A stretch of DNA of 64,000 nt. Source: Paraburkholderia aromaticivorans. Lineage in GTDB: Bacteria; Pseudomonadota; Gammaproteobacteria; Burkholderiales; Burkholderiaceae. The position numbers were made by a program, and so were the translations under genes. The notes beneath the pieces were generated by a model, which was given only the letters and a program-made list of their open reading frames with translations, was not told where the DNA came from and ran no database searches. How positions within the stretch are numbered: position 1 is the stretch's first letter; every line of letters begins with the position of its first letter. The stretch lies in contig NZ_CP022990.1 in the NCBI RefSeq assembly GCF_002278075.1, positions 1,240,001 through 1,304,000 of the forward strand, in the 5' to 3' direction. This document shows positions 8,063 to 16,227 of this stretch, piece after piece.

Positions 8063-9145
8063 ATGACCGTCCGATTCAAGCTGAAGAAAAGCGCGGCGCT
8101 TTACGGCGTCTACGCGGCGATCGCCACGGTCGCGTTCGCCGCCGCTTTCACCGCCGCGACGGCCGCTTCGGCGGTCTTTAGCGGCGCCCAACAAAGCGCA
8201 TTCGACAACCTCAACAAGTCGCGCCCGCTGGCCGCGCTCGGCTCCGAGCAGCAATGCGCGCGCTACGCCGGCCTGCCCTCGCGCTGGCGCGAAGATCCGA
8301 AAGCCGGCATGGTACATCTGCACGGCGGCGACTTCGTATTCGGCAGCAAGCTCGGTTACGAAGACGAGCGTCCCGCCGGCGACGGCAAGACGCGTATTGC
8401 CGGTTTCTGGATCGATCAGACCGATGTGACGAATGCGCAGTTTGCGGCATTCGTCAAGGCCACCGGCTATGTCAGTGACTCGGAGCGACAAGGCGGCGCC
8501 GTGGTCTTTCATACCCCGACACGCGATGAGATGAACGCACGCGAGCTCGCCTGGTGGACGTGGGTGAAAGGCGCCGCGTGGAATCATCCGACAGGACCCG
8601 GCAGCACGCTCGAAGGCCGCATGAACCAGCCGGTGACGATGGTCACGCAAGCCGATGCGCTGGCCTACGCAAGCTGGCTCGGCCGCGATCTGCCGACCGA
8701 GGCCGAGTGGGAATACGCGGGCAAAGCCGGCCGCGAAGGCGCGGACCTCGATACAGCGCCCCGCGACGAACACGGCAAGCCGAGCGCCAATTACTGGCAA
8801 GGCGTGTTTCCCGTGCTCAATACGAATGAGGACGGCCATGTCGGTCTTGCGCCCGTCGGCTGCTATGCCGCCAATGATTTCAAGCTTTACGACATGATCG
8901 GCAATGCGTGGGAATGGACCAAAGATGTTTATAGCGGTCCACACCAGTCGCACACCAATGGCGACACCGCCGCGGTCGCGCCGCTCAGCCGCAGGCACGA
9001 CACGCCGGTGGTCATCAAAGGCGGCTCGTTCCTGTGCTCGCGCGACTATTGCGTGCGTTATCGGGCCGCCTCGCGCGAACAGCAGGAGGCGGACTTGCCG
9101 GCGTCGCATATCGGTTTTCGCACAGTGTTGCGGGACGCGTCATGA
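8063..9145 (+). CDS. Formylglycine-generating enzyme (SUMF1 family) with N-terminal signal/anchor
   Basis: A 360-residue SUMF1/FGE-sulfatase-family protein. The core carries GGDFVFGS, IDQTDVTNAQFAAFV, DLPTEAEWEYAGKAG, NAWEWTKDVY and a C-terminal GGSFLCSRDYCVRYRAASR. The latter preserves the Cys-X4-Cys pair (Cys325, Cys330) equivalent to the catalytic copper-binding cysteines of characterised FGEs. These enzymes oxidise a sulfatase cysteine to formylglycine using oxygen. Unusually, about residues 8-40 form a basic-then-hydrophobic alanine-rich segment resembling a signal peptide or anchor, so the enzyme may act outside the cytoplasm. It follows the sulfatase by 7 bases and overlaps the next start by ATGA. 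Non-modifying SUMF1 homologues exist, but the intact cysteines argue for activity. Confidence 0.88.
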   Translation: MTVRFKLKKSAALYGVYAAIATVAFAAAFTAATAASAVFSGAQQSAFDNLNKSRPLAALGSEQQCARYAGLPSRWREDPKAGMVHLHGGDFVFGSKLGYEDERPAGDGKTRIAGFWIDQTDVTNAQFAAFVKATGYVSDSERQGGAVVFHTPTRDEMNARELAWWTWVKGAAWNHPTGPGSTLEGRMNQPVTMVTQADALAYASWLGRDLPTEAEWEYAGKAGREGADLDTAPRDEHGKPSANYWQGVFPVLNTNEDGHVGLAPVGCYAANDFKLYDMIGNAWEWTKDVYSGPHQSHTNGDTAAVAPLSRRHDTPVVIKGGSFLCSRDYCVRYRAASREQQEADLPASHIGFRTVLRDAS

Positions 9146-9936
9146 AGCCGCGCCTGTTTGCAACGGCAGTGTTGCTCATGGCTGCGACGATGGCTCAGCA
9201 CGCGCAGGCGGCCGCATCGCGAGTCATCAAGGTCGGTGTGACGGCGGGCGCGCACGCGCAGATCATGGACGAAGTACGCCGTGTCGCCGCCGATCGCGGA
9301 CTCACGCTCGACGTGGTCGTATTCGACCAGCCCGAGCGTATCGACGCCGCGCTCGCCGCGAAGCAGATCGACGTGGCGAGTTTCGAAGACGAGCCGCGCC
9401 TGGACGCCCAGCGCAAACAGCATGGTTACGCGCTGACGAGCGTGGCCACCACCGTGACGTTTCCCATTGCCTTATATTCGCGCAAACTGGCGAACCTCGG
9501 CCAGTTGCAGCGAGGCGCGACGATCGCGATTCCCGACGACCTCGAAGGCACCGCGCGCGCGTTGATCCTGCTGCAGAACTTCACGCTGCTGACGTTCAGG
9601 GACATCGCCGGCTTGCACGCGACGCTCGCCGACATCACGAGCAACCGTCTGAACCTGAAGATCCGCCAGGTGCCGCGCACTCGTCTATTCGACACATTGA
9701 ACAATGTGGCCTTCGCCGTGATCGACAGCGACGACGCGGCTCGTGCGGGTCTCTACCCGGCGCGCGACAGCCTCGGCCTCGAAGATGCCCGCTCGCCCTA
9801 CGCCAACGTGTTGACCGTGCGCGAGGCCGACTGCACGCAGCCTTGGGTCACGCAACTGGTGGCGGCTTACCATTCGAACGACGTCGCGCATTTCATTCTG
9901 ACGCGCTATCAGGACTCGGTGCGCCGACCGTGGTGA
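9142..9936 (+). CDS. NlpA/MetQ-like periplasmic binding protein (orphan)
   Basis: A 264-residue exported protein with a signal peptide (MKPRLFATAVLL..., cleavage near HAQA) and an NlpA/MetQ-like ligand-binding fold. It starts with VIKVGVTAGAHAQIMDEVRR and contains the family's QPERIDAALAAKQIDVASFE block. There is no lipobox cysteine and no ABC permease or ATPase gene beside it, so it is an orphan receptor or uses a transporter encoded elsewhere. Its start overlaps the FGE stop by four bases (ATGA) and its stop overlaps the next GTG start (GTGA), tying it into the sulfatase unit. NlpA-family receptors usually bind methionine or other small amino acids. A sulfur-containing ligand is plausible but inferred. 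Confidence 0.8.
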   Translation: MKPRLFATAVLLMAATMAQHAQAAASRVIKVGVTAGAHAQIMDEVRRVAADRGLTLDVVVFDQPERIDAALAAKQIDVASFEDEPRLDAQRKQHGYALTSVATTVTFPIALYSRKLANLGQLQRGATIAIPDDLEGTARALILLQNFTLLTFRDIAGLHATLADITSNRLNLKIRQVPRTRLFDTLNNVAFAVIDSDDAARAGLYPARDSLGLEDARSPYANVLTVREADCTQPWVTQLVAAYHSNDVAHFILTRYQDSVRRPW

Positions 9937-10886
9937 ACGCCTTCTCGTTCGCCTGCACGGGGTGCGGCAAATGTTGCAACAGTCCGCCCACCATGTCGCT
10001 GCCCGAGTTGTTCTGCCATCGCGGCCGGTTCATCGGCTGCCTCGCGATCGGCCGTGTGCCCCGCAGGCGTATAGGAGACCGCGTGCGCGCCTGGGGGCAC
10101 GAAACCGTGCTCGACGCGGCCGATATCGCCGCCTTCGATTCGATCGCCCACACGCTGCTTTATCGCGCCGGCGACACCTTCAGCATCATGTCGCAGGGCT
10201 ACGACTACCCGTCTTTGGCACGTTGCCCCGCGCTAGCGGAGGATGGACGCTGTGCCATCCATCTTTCCGGTAAGCCGCTAACGTGCGAAGTGGTGCCGCT
10301 CGATCCGCTCGTGCCGGACCAACTTCAACATCTGGTCCTCGCCGGGCGCAATCAGAGCGCTTCGTACATTGGCGCCAATTGCATTCAGGAAGGTGAACGC
10401 ACCGACGCCACATTAATGATCGCGCAAGGCGAGATAAAAGACGCGAATGCGAGGGATGCTCTGGCACGCCGCCGCCGTGAACTCGAAAGAGAACGAGAAG
10501 TGTGGGGCCATGCCGTATTCGAATCGCTGCGTAAAGACCTGTTCGAGTCGCCCGCAGCATTGGCGCGGATTGCGCCCGGCGGCTTTCTGACCATCTCCAT
10601 CGTGCCGGCGTTACTGGCCGTGGCCGGTATGTCCGCGCATTGCCGACAGCTATGCCTGAACTATATCGACAGCCAGCTCGCATTGATCGACCGCAGCATC
10701 GCGCAAGCGCTTTTGCGACGCCGCCTGGAAGATCGACCGGTGACTCAGGAATTGCGCGGATTCGCTCAGGCATATTACCGTGCGAAAGCGCTTCTTGCGA
10801 CACCGCTTCCCGCTATGGGAGCAGAGAGCGGCCCGCCCTCCTCCCTATCGAACATCGAAGCCTATCTTTCCGGCGCGGATCATTAA
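9933..10886 (+). CDS. YkgJ-like cysteine-cluster protein
   Basis: A 317-residue protein opening with ACTGCGKCC (Cys8, Cys11, Cys14, Cys15), the C-x2-C-x2-CC signature of the YkgJ/UPF0153 cysteine-cluster family. Later cysteines in ARCPALAEDGRCAIHLSGKP and GANCIQEG complete a probable iron-sulfur or zinc site, as in relatives. The helical C-terminal half has no recognised domain. The GTG start at 9933 was chosen because the motif begins within eight residues of it and GTGA overlaps the preceding stop. No signal peptide is seen, so it should be cytoplasmic. Co-translation with sulfatase, FGE and binding protein suggests a role in metal handling or maturation, but this is only inference. Confidence 0.75.
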   Translation: MNAFSFACTGCGKCCNSPPTMSLPELFCHRGRFIGCLAIGRVPRRRIGDRVRAWGHETVLDAADIAAFDSIAHTLLYRAGDTFSIMSQGYDYPSLARCPALAEDGRCAIHLSGKPLTCEVVPLDPLVPDQLQHLVLAGRNQSASYIGANCIQEGERTDATLMIAQGEIKDANARDALARRRRELEREREVWGHAVFESLRKDLFESPAALARIAPGGFLTISIVPALLAVAGMSAHCRQLCLNYIDSQLALIDRSIAQALLRRRLEDRPVTQELRGFAQAYYRAKALLATPLPAMGAESGPPSSLSNIEAYLSGADH

Positions 10887-10898
10887 CCAGAAGATTGG

Positions 10899-12161
10899 TC
10901 AAAGCTGCGTATCCAGCAGCGGCACGAACTTTTCGATCAGCTTTTCAGTGAACGGGCGACGCATCCATGCTTCGAGCGTGATCCTTTGCGACTTCTTCAG
11001 ATCGTCGGCGAAAACGGCGGTTTGCTGCTTCGCAAAGTCGCGGTCATAAATGTTCAGATTCGCTTCGTCGTTGAGTTTGAACGAACGGTTATCGAAATTG
11101 GTCGAGCCAACCGACACCAGGTATTCGTCCACCACCAGCAATTTGCAGTGAAACATGGTCGGTTGGTACTCGAACATTTCCACACCCGCCTTGAGTAGAT
11201 CGCCCCAGCATGCGCGCGACGCTTCGCGCACGGTATGGGTGTCGATCCGATTTCCCGGCATGATGATCCGCACTTTCACGCCGCGCTTCGCTGCTTCGAC
11301 GATAGCGTTGATCGTCAGCTTGTCAGGGACGAAATAGGCACTCGCCAGATGAATGGAATGTGTGGCCGCCGTGATCGCCATTAGATACATCAATTGCATA
11401 TCGTCGCTGCCGCCGGAGGGTGAACTGCTGAACATATGCGCGAGGCCGTCGCCCACTGGCGCGATATCGGGAAAATAGGCAGGACCGTGCAGCACATTGC
11501 CGGTTGCCTTGACCCAGTTGTCCATGAATACGGCCTGCATATGGCCGACCACCGGACCCTCAACGCGAAAATGCGTATCGCGCCAGTGCTTTTCATTCTC
11601 CGCATGACCGGTCCACTCCGGGGCGATGCCCACGCCGCCCGTGAAACCGATATGCCCGTCGATGATCAGTAGCTTGCGGTGCGTGCGATCGTTCATGCGG
11701 CCAAGTCCGGTCCAATGAGGCTTGTGATACTGGATCACCTCCGCGCCGGCGTCGCGCAGCAAATCCAGATAGCGCTTGTCCATTTTCGATGACCCGACCC
11801 AGTCGAGCAGCACATGCACAGCGACGCCTTCACGCGCTTTATCCGCCAGTGCCTGCGCAATCTGCTCGCCGATCTCGCCGGACCAGTAAATGAAGGTTTC
11901 AAACGTGATGGTTCGCTGCGCGGAGCGGATGGCTTTCAGCATCGAAGGAAAAATGCAGTCGCCGTTGAGCAGCATCTCGAAGCGATTGCCCGAGATTACG
12001 GGTGGCCCCAGCAACAAGCCCATGGAACGAAGAAATTGTGGATCGTCGCTCGCATAGAGGCGTTCGATCTTATGCTCGATCGTCTTCTCGCCACTCGATA
12101 AATTGGCAATCACCAATATGATGACAAGCGTGACGAACGCGGTAATGGGAATTGCCAGCAT
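10899..12161 (-). CDS. Cardiolipin synthase-like phospholipase D family protein
   Basis: A membrane-anchored PLD-superfamily enzyme, 420 residues from this start. The N-terminal MLAIPITAFVTLVIILVIAN is a single transmembrane anchor. Two HKD motifs follow: THRKLLIIDG and FHCKLLVVDEYLVSVGSTNFDNRS. Two HKD motifs and the TFETFIYWSG and ACWGDLLKAGVEMFEY segments match bacterial cardiolipin synthases of the ClsB/ClsA type, which join phosphatidyl groups to make cardiolipin in the inner membrane. GAGG lies about seven bases upstream of this ATG. A longer start at 12260 would add a 33-residue basic leader but has no ribosome site. The gene converges on the YkgJ-like gene, leaving only 12 bases. Confidence 0.85.
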   Translation of the reverse strand: MLAIPITAFVTLVIILVIANLSSGEKTIEHKIERLYASDDPQFLRSMGLLLGPPVISGNRFEMLLNGDCIFPSMLKAIRSAQRTITFETFIYWSGEIGEQIAQALADKAREGVAVHVLLDWVGSSKMDKRYLDLLRDAGAEVIQYHKPHWTGLGRMNDRTHRKLLIIDGHIGFTGGVGIAPEWTGHAENEKHWRDTHFRVEGPVVGHMQAVFMDNWVKATGNVLHGPAYFPDIAPVGDGLAHMFSSSPSGGSDDMQLMYLMAITAATHSIHLASAYFVPDKLTINAIVEAAKRGVKVRIIMPGNRIDTHTVREASRACWGDLLKAGVEMFEYQPTMFHCKLLVVDEYLVSVGSTNFDNRSFKLNDEANLNIYDRDFAKQQTAVFADDLKKSQRITLEAWMRRPFTEKLIEKFVPLLDTQL

Positions 12162-12303
12162 GCGTGCCCTCGATGCTAATCGGCGGGACGCGGCGCGCGC
12201 GCCCTGCGGTTTGAGCAGATCGGGCCTCGGCCCGGCCTTTACGACAAACGCAGGACGCATTGCGCGTGCCCGTTGCAGGCCCGCGCCTTGCTACCAGCCC
12301 CGA

Positions 12304-12789
12304 TTATCTGACAAGCGAGAACGCTTCCCGGCTGGCAATTTCACCGGCGCCATACACACCCACCACGGTGTAGTCCGACGCCACACATTCGAACGTGGAC
12401 TCATCGAACGTGATGACGAAATGGCGCTTTGCAGCTTCCGTCGATGCCACCGCCGCAAGCTCCGCGACAAGCGACGAATTGGCGACTTCGTGAACCGAGC
12501 AGCCGATCAGACCTTGCGAGGCAAGCGGATGAATCTCGAGATCGCCATTTCCGGGCGGCCCCAGACGGTGAAATAGGGTGTCCGGAAATAGCACCGTGCA
12601 AAATGGATCGTCGTCGGTATCGAATGGCCCGAACCGTTCAAAGTCGGATTCCGCAATCGGATAAGAAAGAATGACCCGGCGGGCACTGGCAACAATGAAC
12701 GGCTCGGCGGCATCTTCTGCCGGATGGGGAACGCCGTCCAGCAGGACCACCTGGTCTTCCTGCCGGGATGATTCGAGCGTACTAGTCAT
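12304..12789 (-). CDS. Conserved hypothetical protein
   Basis: A 161-residue, acidic, soluble protein with no signal peptide or membrane segment. The N-terminal third is hydrophilic (TSTLESSRQEDQ, VILSYPIAESDFERFGPFD) and the C-terminus ends in a well-ordered stretch (RHFVITFDESTFECVASDY). Codon use matches its neighbours. It lies between the cardiolipin-synthase-like gene and the H-NS gene on the same strand, 22 bases after the H-NS stop, so it may be the second gene of an H-NS transcript. I do not recognise the family. Confidence 0.65.
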   Translation of the reverse strand: MTSTLESSRQEDQVVLLDGVPHPAEDAAEPFIVASARRVILSYPIAESDFERFGPFDTDDDPFCTVLFPDTLFHRLGPPGNGDLEIHPLASQGLIGCSVHEVANSSLVAELAAVASTEAAKRHFVITFDESTFECVASDYTVVGVYGAGEIASREAFSLVR

Positions 12790-12811
12790 CTACTTCACGG
12801 CTCCATTGCGC

Positions 12812-13672
12812 TCATACGCTGGCTTGCACCGGCGAGGCTTGCGGCGCTGCCGCTTCACTCGTCGCGACAGCTTTGCTTTTCGCCGCGCTCTTGCGCACCG
12901 GCGCTTTCCTTGCCGCCTTGGGTGCGGCACTCTTCTTCGCGGCCGGCTTTGCCGTGCCTTTCTTTGCCGCTACTTTTCCGGCCGCCGCAGTGGCTTTCCT
13001 GGCCACCGTCTTTTTGGCCGCGCCTTTCTTTGCCACGACCTTTCTTGCTGCAGCCTTCTTGCTCACCGCGCCGCCAGCCGCCGCCGACTTCACTTTGCCG
13101 GCCTTCTTCGCAGCCTGGTGACCCGCACCAGCCGCCGTTGCCGCCGCGCTATCGATCAGGAATTTCGTACGGTCCTTGACCGTGGCGAGCCATGCCGGCG
13201 CCGGGCCGCGGCCGCTCCACGTCGCACCCGTTTTCGGATTGAGGTACTTGGGCGGCTGCGCGCCTTTCGGCTGACCTTTGCTGCCTTTCGCATGGGTGAC
13301 AGCCGCCTTTGCCGCCGTCTTCAGTTCGCTCGCGCCTGCGATCAGGAATTGAGTGCGGTCTTTCACGCCGGCAATCCACCCCGGCGCGCGACCATGGCCG
13401 GTCCAGGTCGCACCGGTTTTGTGGTCGCGGTACTTGGCGATTGCCTTGCCGGCCCGGGCGGCTTTCGCCTTGCCATTACCCGCATGACCGTTCAAACCGC
13501 TTGCGGCACGTCTTGCCTTTGCACGGGCTTCGATATCCGCCGTGGTCAGGCCATGTTTGAGCATCAGGTCGCGAATCTGGTCGACTGCGACTTGCGCTTT
13601 TCTGGCAATAAGGGCGTCTGCTTGTGCCTGAAGCTTTTTAAGCTTTGCCTGGATTTGCTCTAACGTGGGCAT
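12812..13672 (-). CDS. H-NS family protein with tandem DNA-binding motifs and histone H1-like tail
   Basis: A 286-residue nucleoid-associated protein. Residues 1-60 form the H-NS coiled-coil oligomerisation region (MPTLEQIQAKLKKLQAQADA). Two H-NS-type AT-hook-like DNA-binding segments follow instead of one: KYRDHKTGATWTGHGRAPGW and KYLNPKTGATWSGRGPAPAW. The rest, about residues 185-286, is a lysine/alanine-rich tail (repeated KKAAARK, AKKGAAKK) like eukaryotic histone H1. Ordinary H-NS is about 90-140 residues. The start at 13672 is supported by AAGGAG seven bases upstream. It should bind and silence AT-rich DNA. Its own upstream region is AT-rich, consistent with autoregulation. Confidence 0.9.
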   Translation of the reverse strand: MPTLEQIQAKLKKLQAQADALIARKAQVAVDQIRDLMLKHGLTTADIEARAKARRAASGLNGHAGNGKAKAARAGKAIAKYRDHKTGATWTGHGRAPGWIAGVKDRTQFLIAGASELKTAAKAAVTHAKGSKGQPKGAQPPKYLNPKTGATWSGRGPAPAWLATVKDRTKFLIDSAAATAAGAGHQAAKKAGKVKSAAAGGAVSKKAAARKVVAKKGAAKKTVARKATAAAGKVAAKKGTAKPAAKKSAAPKAARKAPVRKSAAKSKAVATSEAAAPQASPVQASV

Positions 13673-14181
13673 TTGATTGCTCCTTATGTGGTAATCGATC
13701 GAACTATGCCACGAATGACGCGAGAAAGGCAGATCGGCGTGGCGATAAATGCACGAGTCCGAGTCGATCATGCATCCGGTGGAGTACGAACTTTTTCGGT
13801 TCACTACTCCTTGCCATACTTTCTGTGTCTTTTCTTTTGTCACTCTCTCCCTGCTCTTTTATTACGATCGGAGCTATTCCGGGTCGGCGACAACGTTTCG
13901 TCAGGCCGATTGGGCGCCGTGCATCGCGGGATTAGCCGCTTCTACTATAGGCAAGCATTTGCAGATTCAAAGAGCCGCGGTAGTTTTTTTGTCATTCAAG
14001 CCGGTTTGCTCGCCCGCTCCTCCGTAATCCGGCGTTACCAATCTCGCAGTGCTGTTTCACCTGTGTCAGGACCGTCCTTCTACACTCCGAACCGTACTCA
14101 GCAGCAAAGCTCTCGGTAATCCGTAAGGGCAAACCTGAGGCAATCGGAAGCATCGCACTTCGATATGCAAGGAGAAGGCAA
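13673..14181. other. AT-rich divergent intergenic region upstream of H-NS
   Basis: About 500 bases separate the H-NS start from the small exported protein at 14182. The stretch 13790-14000 contains several T-rich tracts and is clearly poorer in G+C than its surroundings. I see no convincing gene: the short open frames lack ribosome sites and coding bias. It must hold the two divergent promoters and is a plausible H-NS binding region. Confidence 0.6.
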
Positions 14182-14472
14182 ATGAACAAGAAGATCATCG
14201 GCGCGGTATTCGGTCTGGCAGTGCTCGCGGCGTCGTCGGCGGCTTCGGCGCATGTGGATGTGGCAGTCGGAGTCGGCGTTCCTGTGGCCGTGGTTGCACC
14301 GCCGCCCGTCTATGTCGCGCGTGCTCCCGCTCCGGTCCCGGTTGTTTATGGCGGTTATGGCGACTGGCGCGCTCGCGAGTGGCGCGAGCGCCGTGAATGG
14401 CGGGAACACGAGTGGCGCCGCGAGCACTGGCGCGAACACGAGTGGCGTGAACGCCGCTGGGATGGCTATTGA
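14182..14472 (+). CDS. Small exported protein with Trp-Arg-Glu repeat tail
   Basis: A 96-residue protein with a clear signal peptide (MNKKIIGAVFGLAVLAASSA, cleavage after ASA near residue 23). A short valine/proline-rich segment (VAPPPVYVARAPAPVPVVYG) leads into a C-terminal tail built from repeats of WRE/EWR (WRERREW, REHEWRREHW). AAGGAG is placed seven to eight bases before the start. Similar proline-rich exported proteins with charged tails occur in proteobacteria, but none has a firm function. The alternating tryptophan and arginine/glutamate tail could bind envelope or nucleic acid surfaces. The glycine-zipper gene follows 54 bases later. Confidence 0.75.
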   Translation: MNKKIIGAVFGLAVLAASSAASAHVDVAVGVGVPVAVVAPPPVYVARAPAPVPVVYGGYGDWRAREWRERREWREHEWRREHWREHEWRERRWDGY

Positions 14473-14526
14473 AATGACGCCGAATAACGCCACGTTAGAA
14501 CACCTCAATAGCACGGTACTGTTCAG

Positions 14527-14763
14527 ATGAAAGCTGATTACATTAAGACCGCCCTCGCCGCGGTGGCACTCACCGCAGCAACGGTCGGCACGGCAAACGC
14601 GGCCGGCTGCATGAAGGGAGCGCTCGTCGGCGGAGTGGCGGGACACTATGCCGGCCACCACGCGGTGGCCGGGGCAGTCGGCGGCTGTCTGGTCGGGCGG
14701 CACATCGCCAGAAAGCATGCGGAGGAACAGACCGCTCAACGTCAGCAAGCGAGAATGCAATAA
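14527..14763 (+). CDS. Small exported glycine-zipper-like protein
   Basis: A 78-residue protein with a signal peptide (MKADYIKTALAAVALTAATV, cleavage near ANA) followed by a glycine-rich hydrophobic stretch (GALVGGVAGHYAGHHAVAGA, then VGGCLVGRHIARK). Regular glycine spacing of this kind is the glycine-zipper pattern of small outer-membrane lipoprotein-like proteins, and it usually mediates helix packing in membranes. Two cysteines remain in the mature form. The C-terminus is hydrophilic. It lies downstream of another small exported protein on the same strand and may share its transcript. Precise function is unknown. Confidence 0.72.
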   Translation: MKADYIKTALAAVALTAATVGTANAAGCMKGALVGGVAGHYAGHHAVAGAVGGCLVGRHIARKHAEEQTAQRQQARMQ

Positions 14764-14793
14764 CCGGGAGTCAGGGGCGCGCCGCCGCCCCGT

Positions 14794-15867
14794 TCACGCA
14801 ATCCGTAATCCGTACGCCGGCAGAATCTCTTGCGTGGTCACGAAGCGATGCTGCTTAACCGCGTCGTGAAATAGCCGGTAATCGCTTTTCTCAAAGGTAT
14901 CCGTCCATACCGGCTTGTCTCCAGTGTCGTCGTCGAACTTCAAACCGGTAGCCAGGTACTTCCAGGAGCCCGGCCCTTTGGGCACATAGTCCGGAATCGA
15001 CTCTTTCAAACCCGGAATATGTCCAGCTTTCACGACGCGGCAAATGTGCCGCAAGCGCTCGTTGTCGTCTTCGATACGATTGGTATCGAGCAGATCGGTG
15101 AGCACGTCCCGGACATTGTCCGGTAACCCTGCCTCGTTCTCGAAATCCTGCCGCCCCGCCAGATAGGCGCGCACCGCGCGGCATGCCATGTCTGCCGCCT
15201 GCACGAACTCCGGCAGGTTGTGGCGCTGGACGAACTCGTTTCTACCGTCGATATAGTGCCATTTCGCCCACGGCTGGTCGGGATAGTGCAACGCGGCGCC
15301 ATGTCCGACGGGTAGCGCGACGGTCAGAATATCCTCCTCGATATGCTCGATCAGATGCTCGCTGGCAAGTTTGAGTTTGGCCAGCCAGCCTTTGCGCGTG
15401 CAATCTTGAGCTTCCAGCAGATGAACCCGATTCCACGGACTTTCGATACCGGCAAACCCCTGATGCGCCCATGTATCGACGTATGTGTGAAGCGTCACAC
15501 CCAATCGATGCAATCCGGTCTCGGTGTCCCGCCGCAGAATCGCCCGTCGTACCACTTCGCGGGCAACAGGGCTATCCGGCCGGCACACGGCTTTCTCGTG
15601 CAAGGTCGAGCCTTCGGCCGCCGGCAGAAAATGGAAGGGTGTCCACACGAGCCGGTTCTTGTCGTCCTCCGTGGTGGCGTAGTCGAATAACTTGTGCGCC
15701 GTGGCAAAGCGTTCGAAAGTTTCGCCGCCTTTAAAGCGGAGTATGCCCGCGGTGGTCGCGTCGTCGACGTACTGGCAGGCGTGCGCTACGGTGAGCGCGT
15801 CGCCGGCCGGCATTCCGGCCACCCGCGCGGCGATATAAACCACACCGTAGTGGAAGTCGATATTCAT
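14794..15867 (-). CDS. DUF6765 family protein
   Basis: A 357-residue soluble protein that I match to DUF6765 by its opening MNIDFHYGVVYIAARVAG and the histidine/aspartate-rich blocks that follow (HACQYVDDA, WTPFHFLPA, LHTYVDTWAHQGFAG). The spaced His and Asp residues (His6, HACQYVDD, TLHTYVDTWAHQG) resemble a metal-dependent hydrolase or phospholipase C/nuclease-like helical fold, but no activity is established. The start at 15867 is favoured over an upstream one at 15939 because AGGAG lies eight bases before it and the family begins there. It is transcribed alone and converges on the glycine-zipper gene. Confidence 0.75.
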   Translation of the reverse strand: MNIDFHYGVVYIAARVAGMPAGDALTVAHACQYVDDATTAGILRFKGGETFERFATAHKLFDYATTEDDKNRLVWTPFHFLPAAEGSTLHEKAVCRPDSPVAREVVRRAILRRDTETGLHRLGVTLHTYVDTWAHQGFAGIESPWNRVHLLEAQDCTRKGWLAKLKLASEHLIEHIEEDILTVALPVGHGAALHYPDQPWAKWHYIDGRNEFVQRHNLPEFVQAADMACRAVRAYLAGRQDFENEAGLPDNVRDVLTDLLDTNRIEDDNERLRHICRVVKAGHIPGLKESIPDYVPKGPGSWKYLATGLKFDDDTGDKPVWTDTFEKSDYRLFHDAVKQHRFVTTQEILPAYGLRIA

Positions 15868-16227
15868 GGCTGGCGCTCCTGACGCGCGGCGAATGACGAC
15901 GGGATCTTTTCTGACTGCGCCGCGAGGTGGGCATGGCATCGGCGCATGAGTAGATAGTAGATGACCGGGCGCAATGAAACTTTAAAAAACTCGCGCCATC
16001 CTGTTTCATGGCCATGCCGAAGCAGCGTTTTCGGCCACTATCGCGCCGGTAAATAGACTTGTGACAATCAGGCGCTGCATTTTCCCGTGTTTGTTGTTTG
16101 CACGGTCTAGCGACTCGGTTATGCTCTGTGCCAATGGAAACATTCGTAATGCGAAAGGCAAGCCGGGCGCACCACGCCCGGACGCCAACCTCCAGGCCAT
16201 TACCCGCCAATTCAAAGGACGACTCCC

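Noticed and set aside
6010..8079. 689-codon open frame opposite the sulfatase
   Set aside because: Shadow of the sulfatase gene; arginine/valine-rich without domain signals, and the sense strand shows catalytic motifs.
12161..12260. Longer N-terminus for the cardiolipin-synthase-like protein from an ATG at 12260
   Set aside because: The extra 33 residues are a basic stretch with no Shine-Dalgarno; the ATG at 12161 has GAGG upstream and directly precedes the membrane anchor. The longer form is not excluded.
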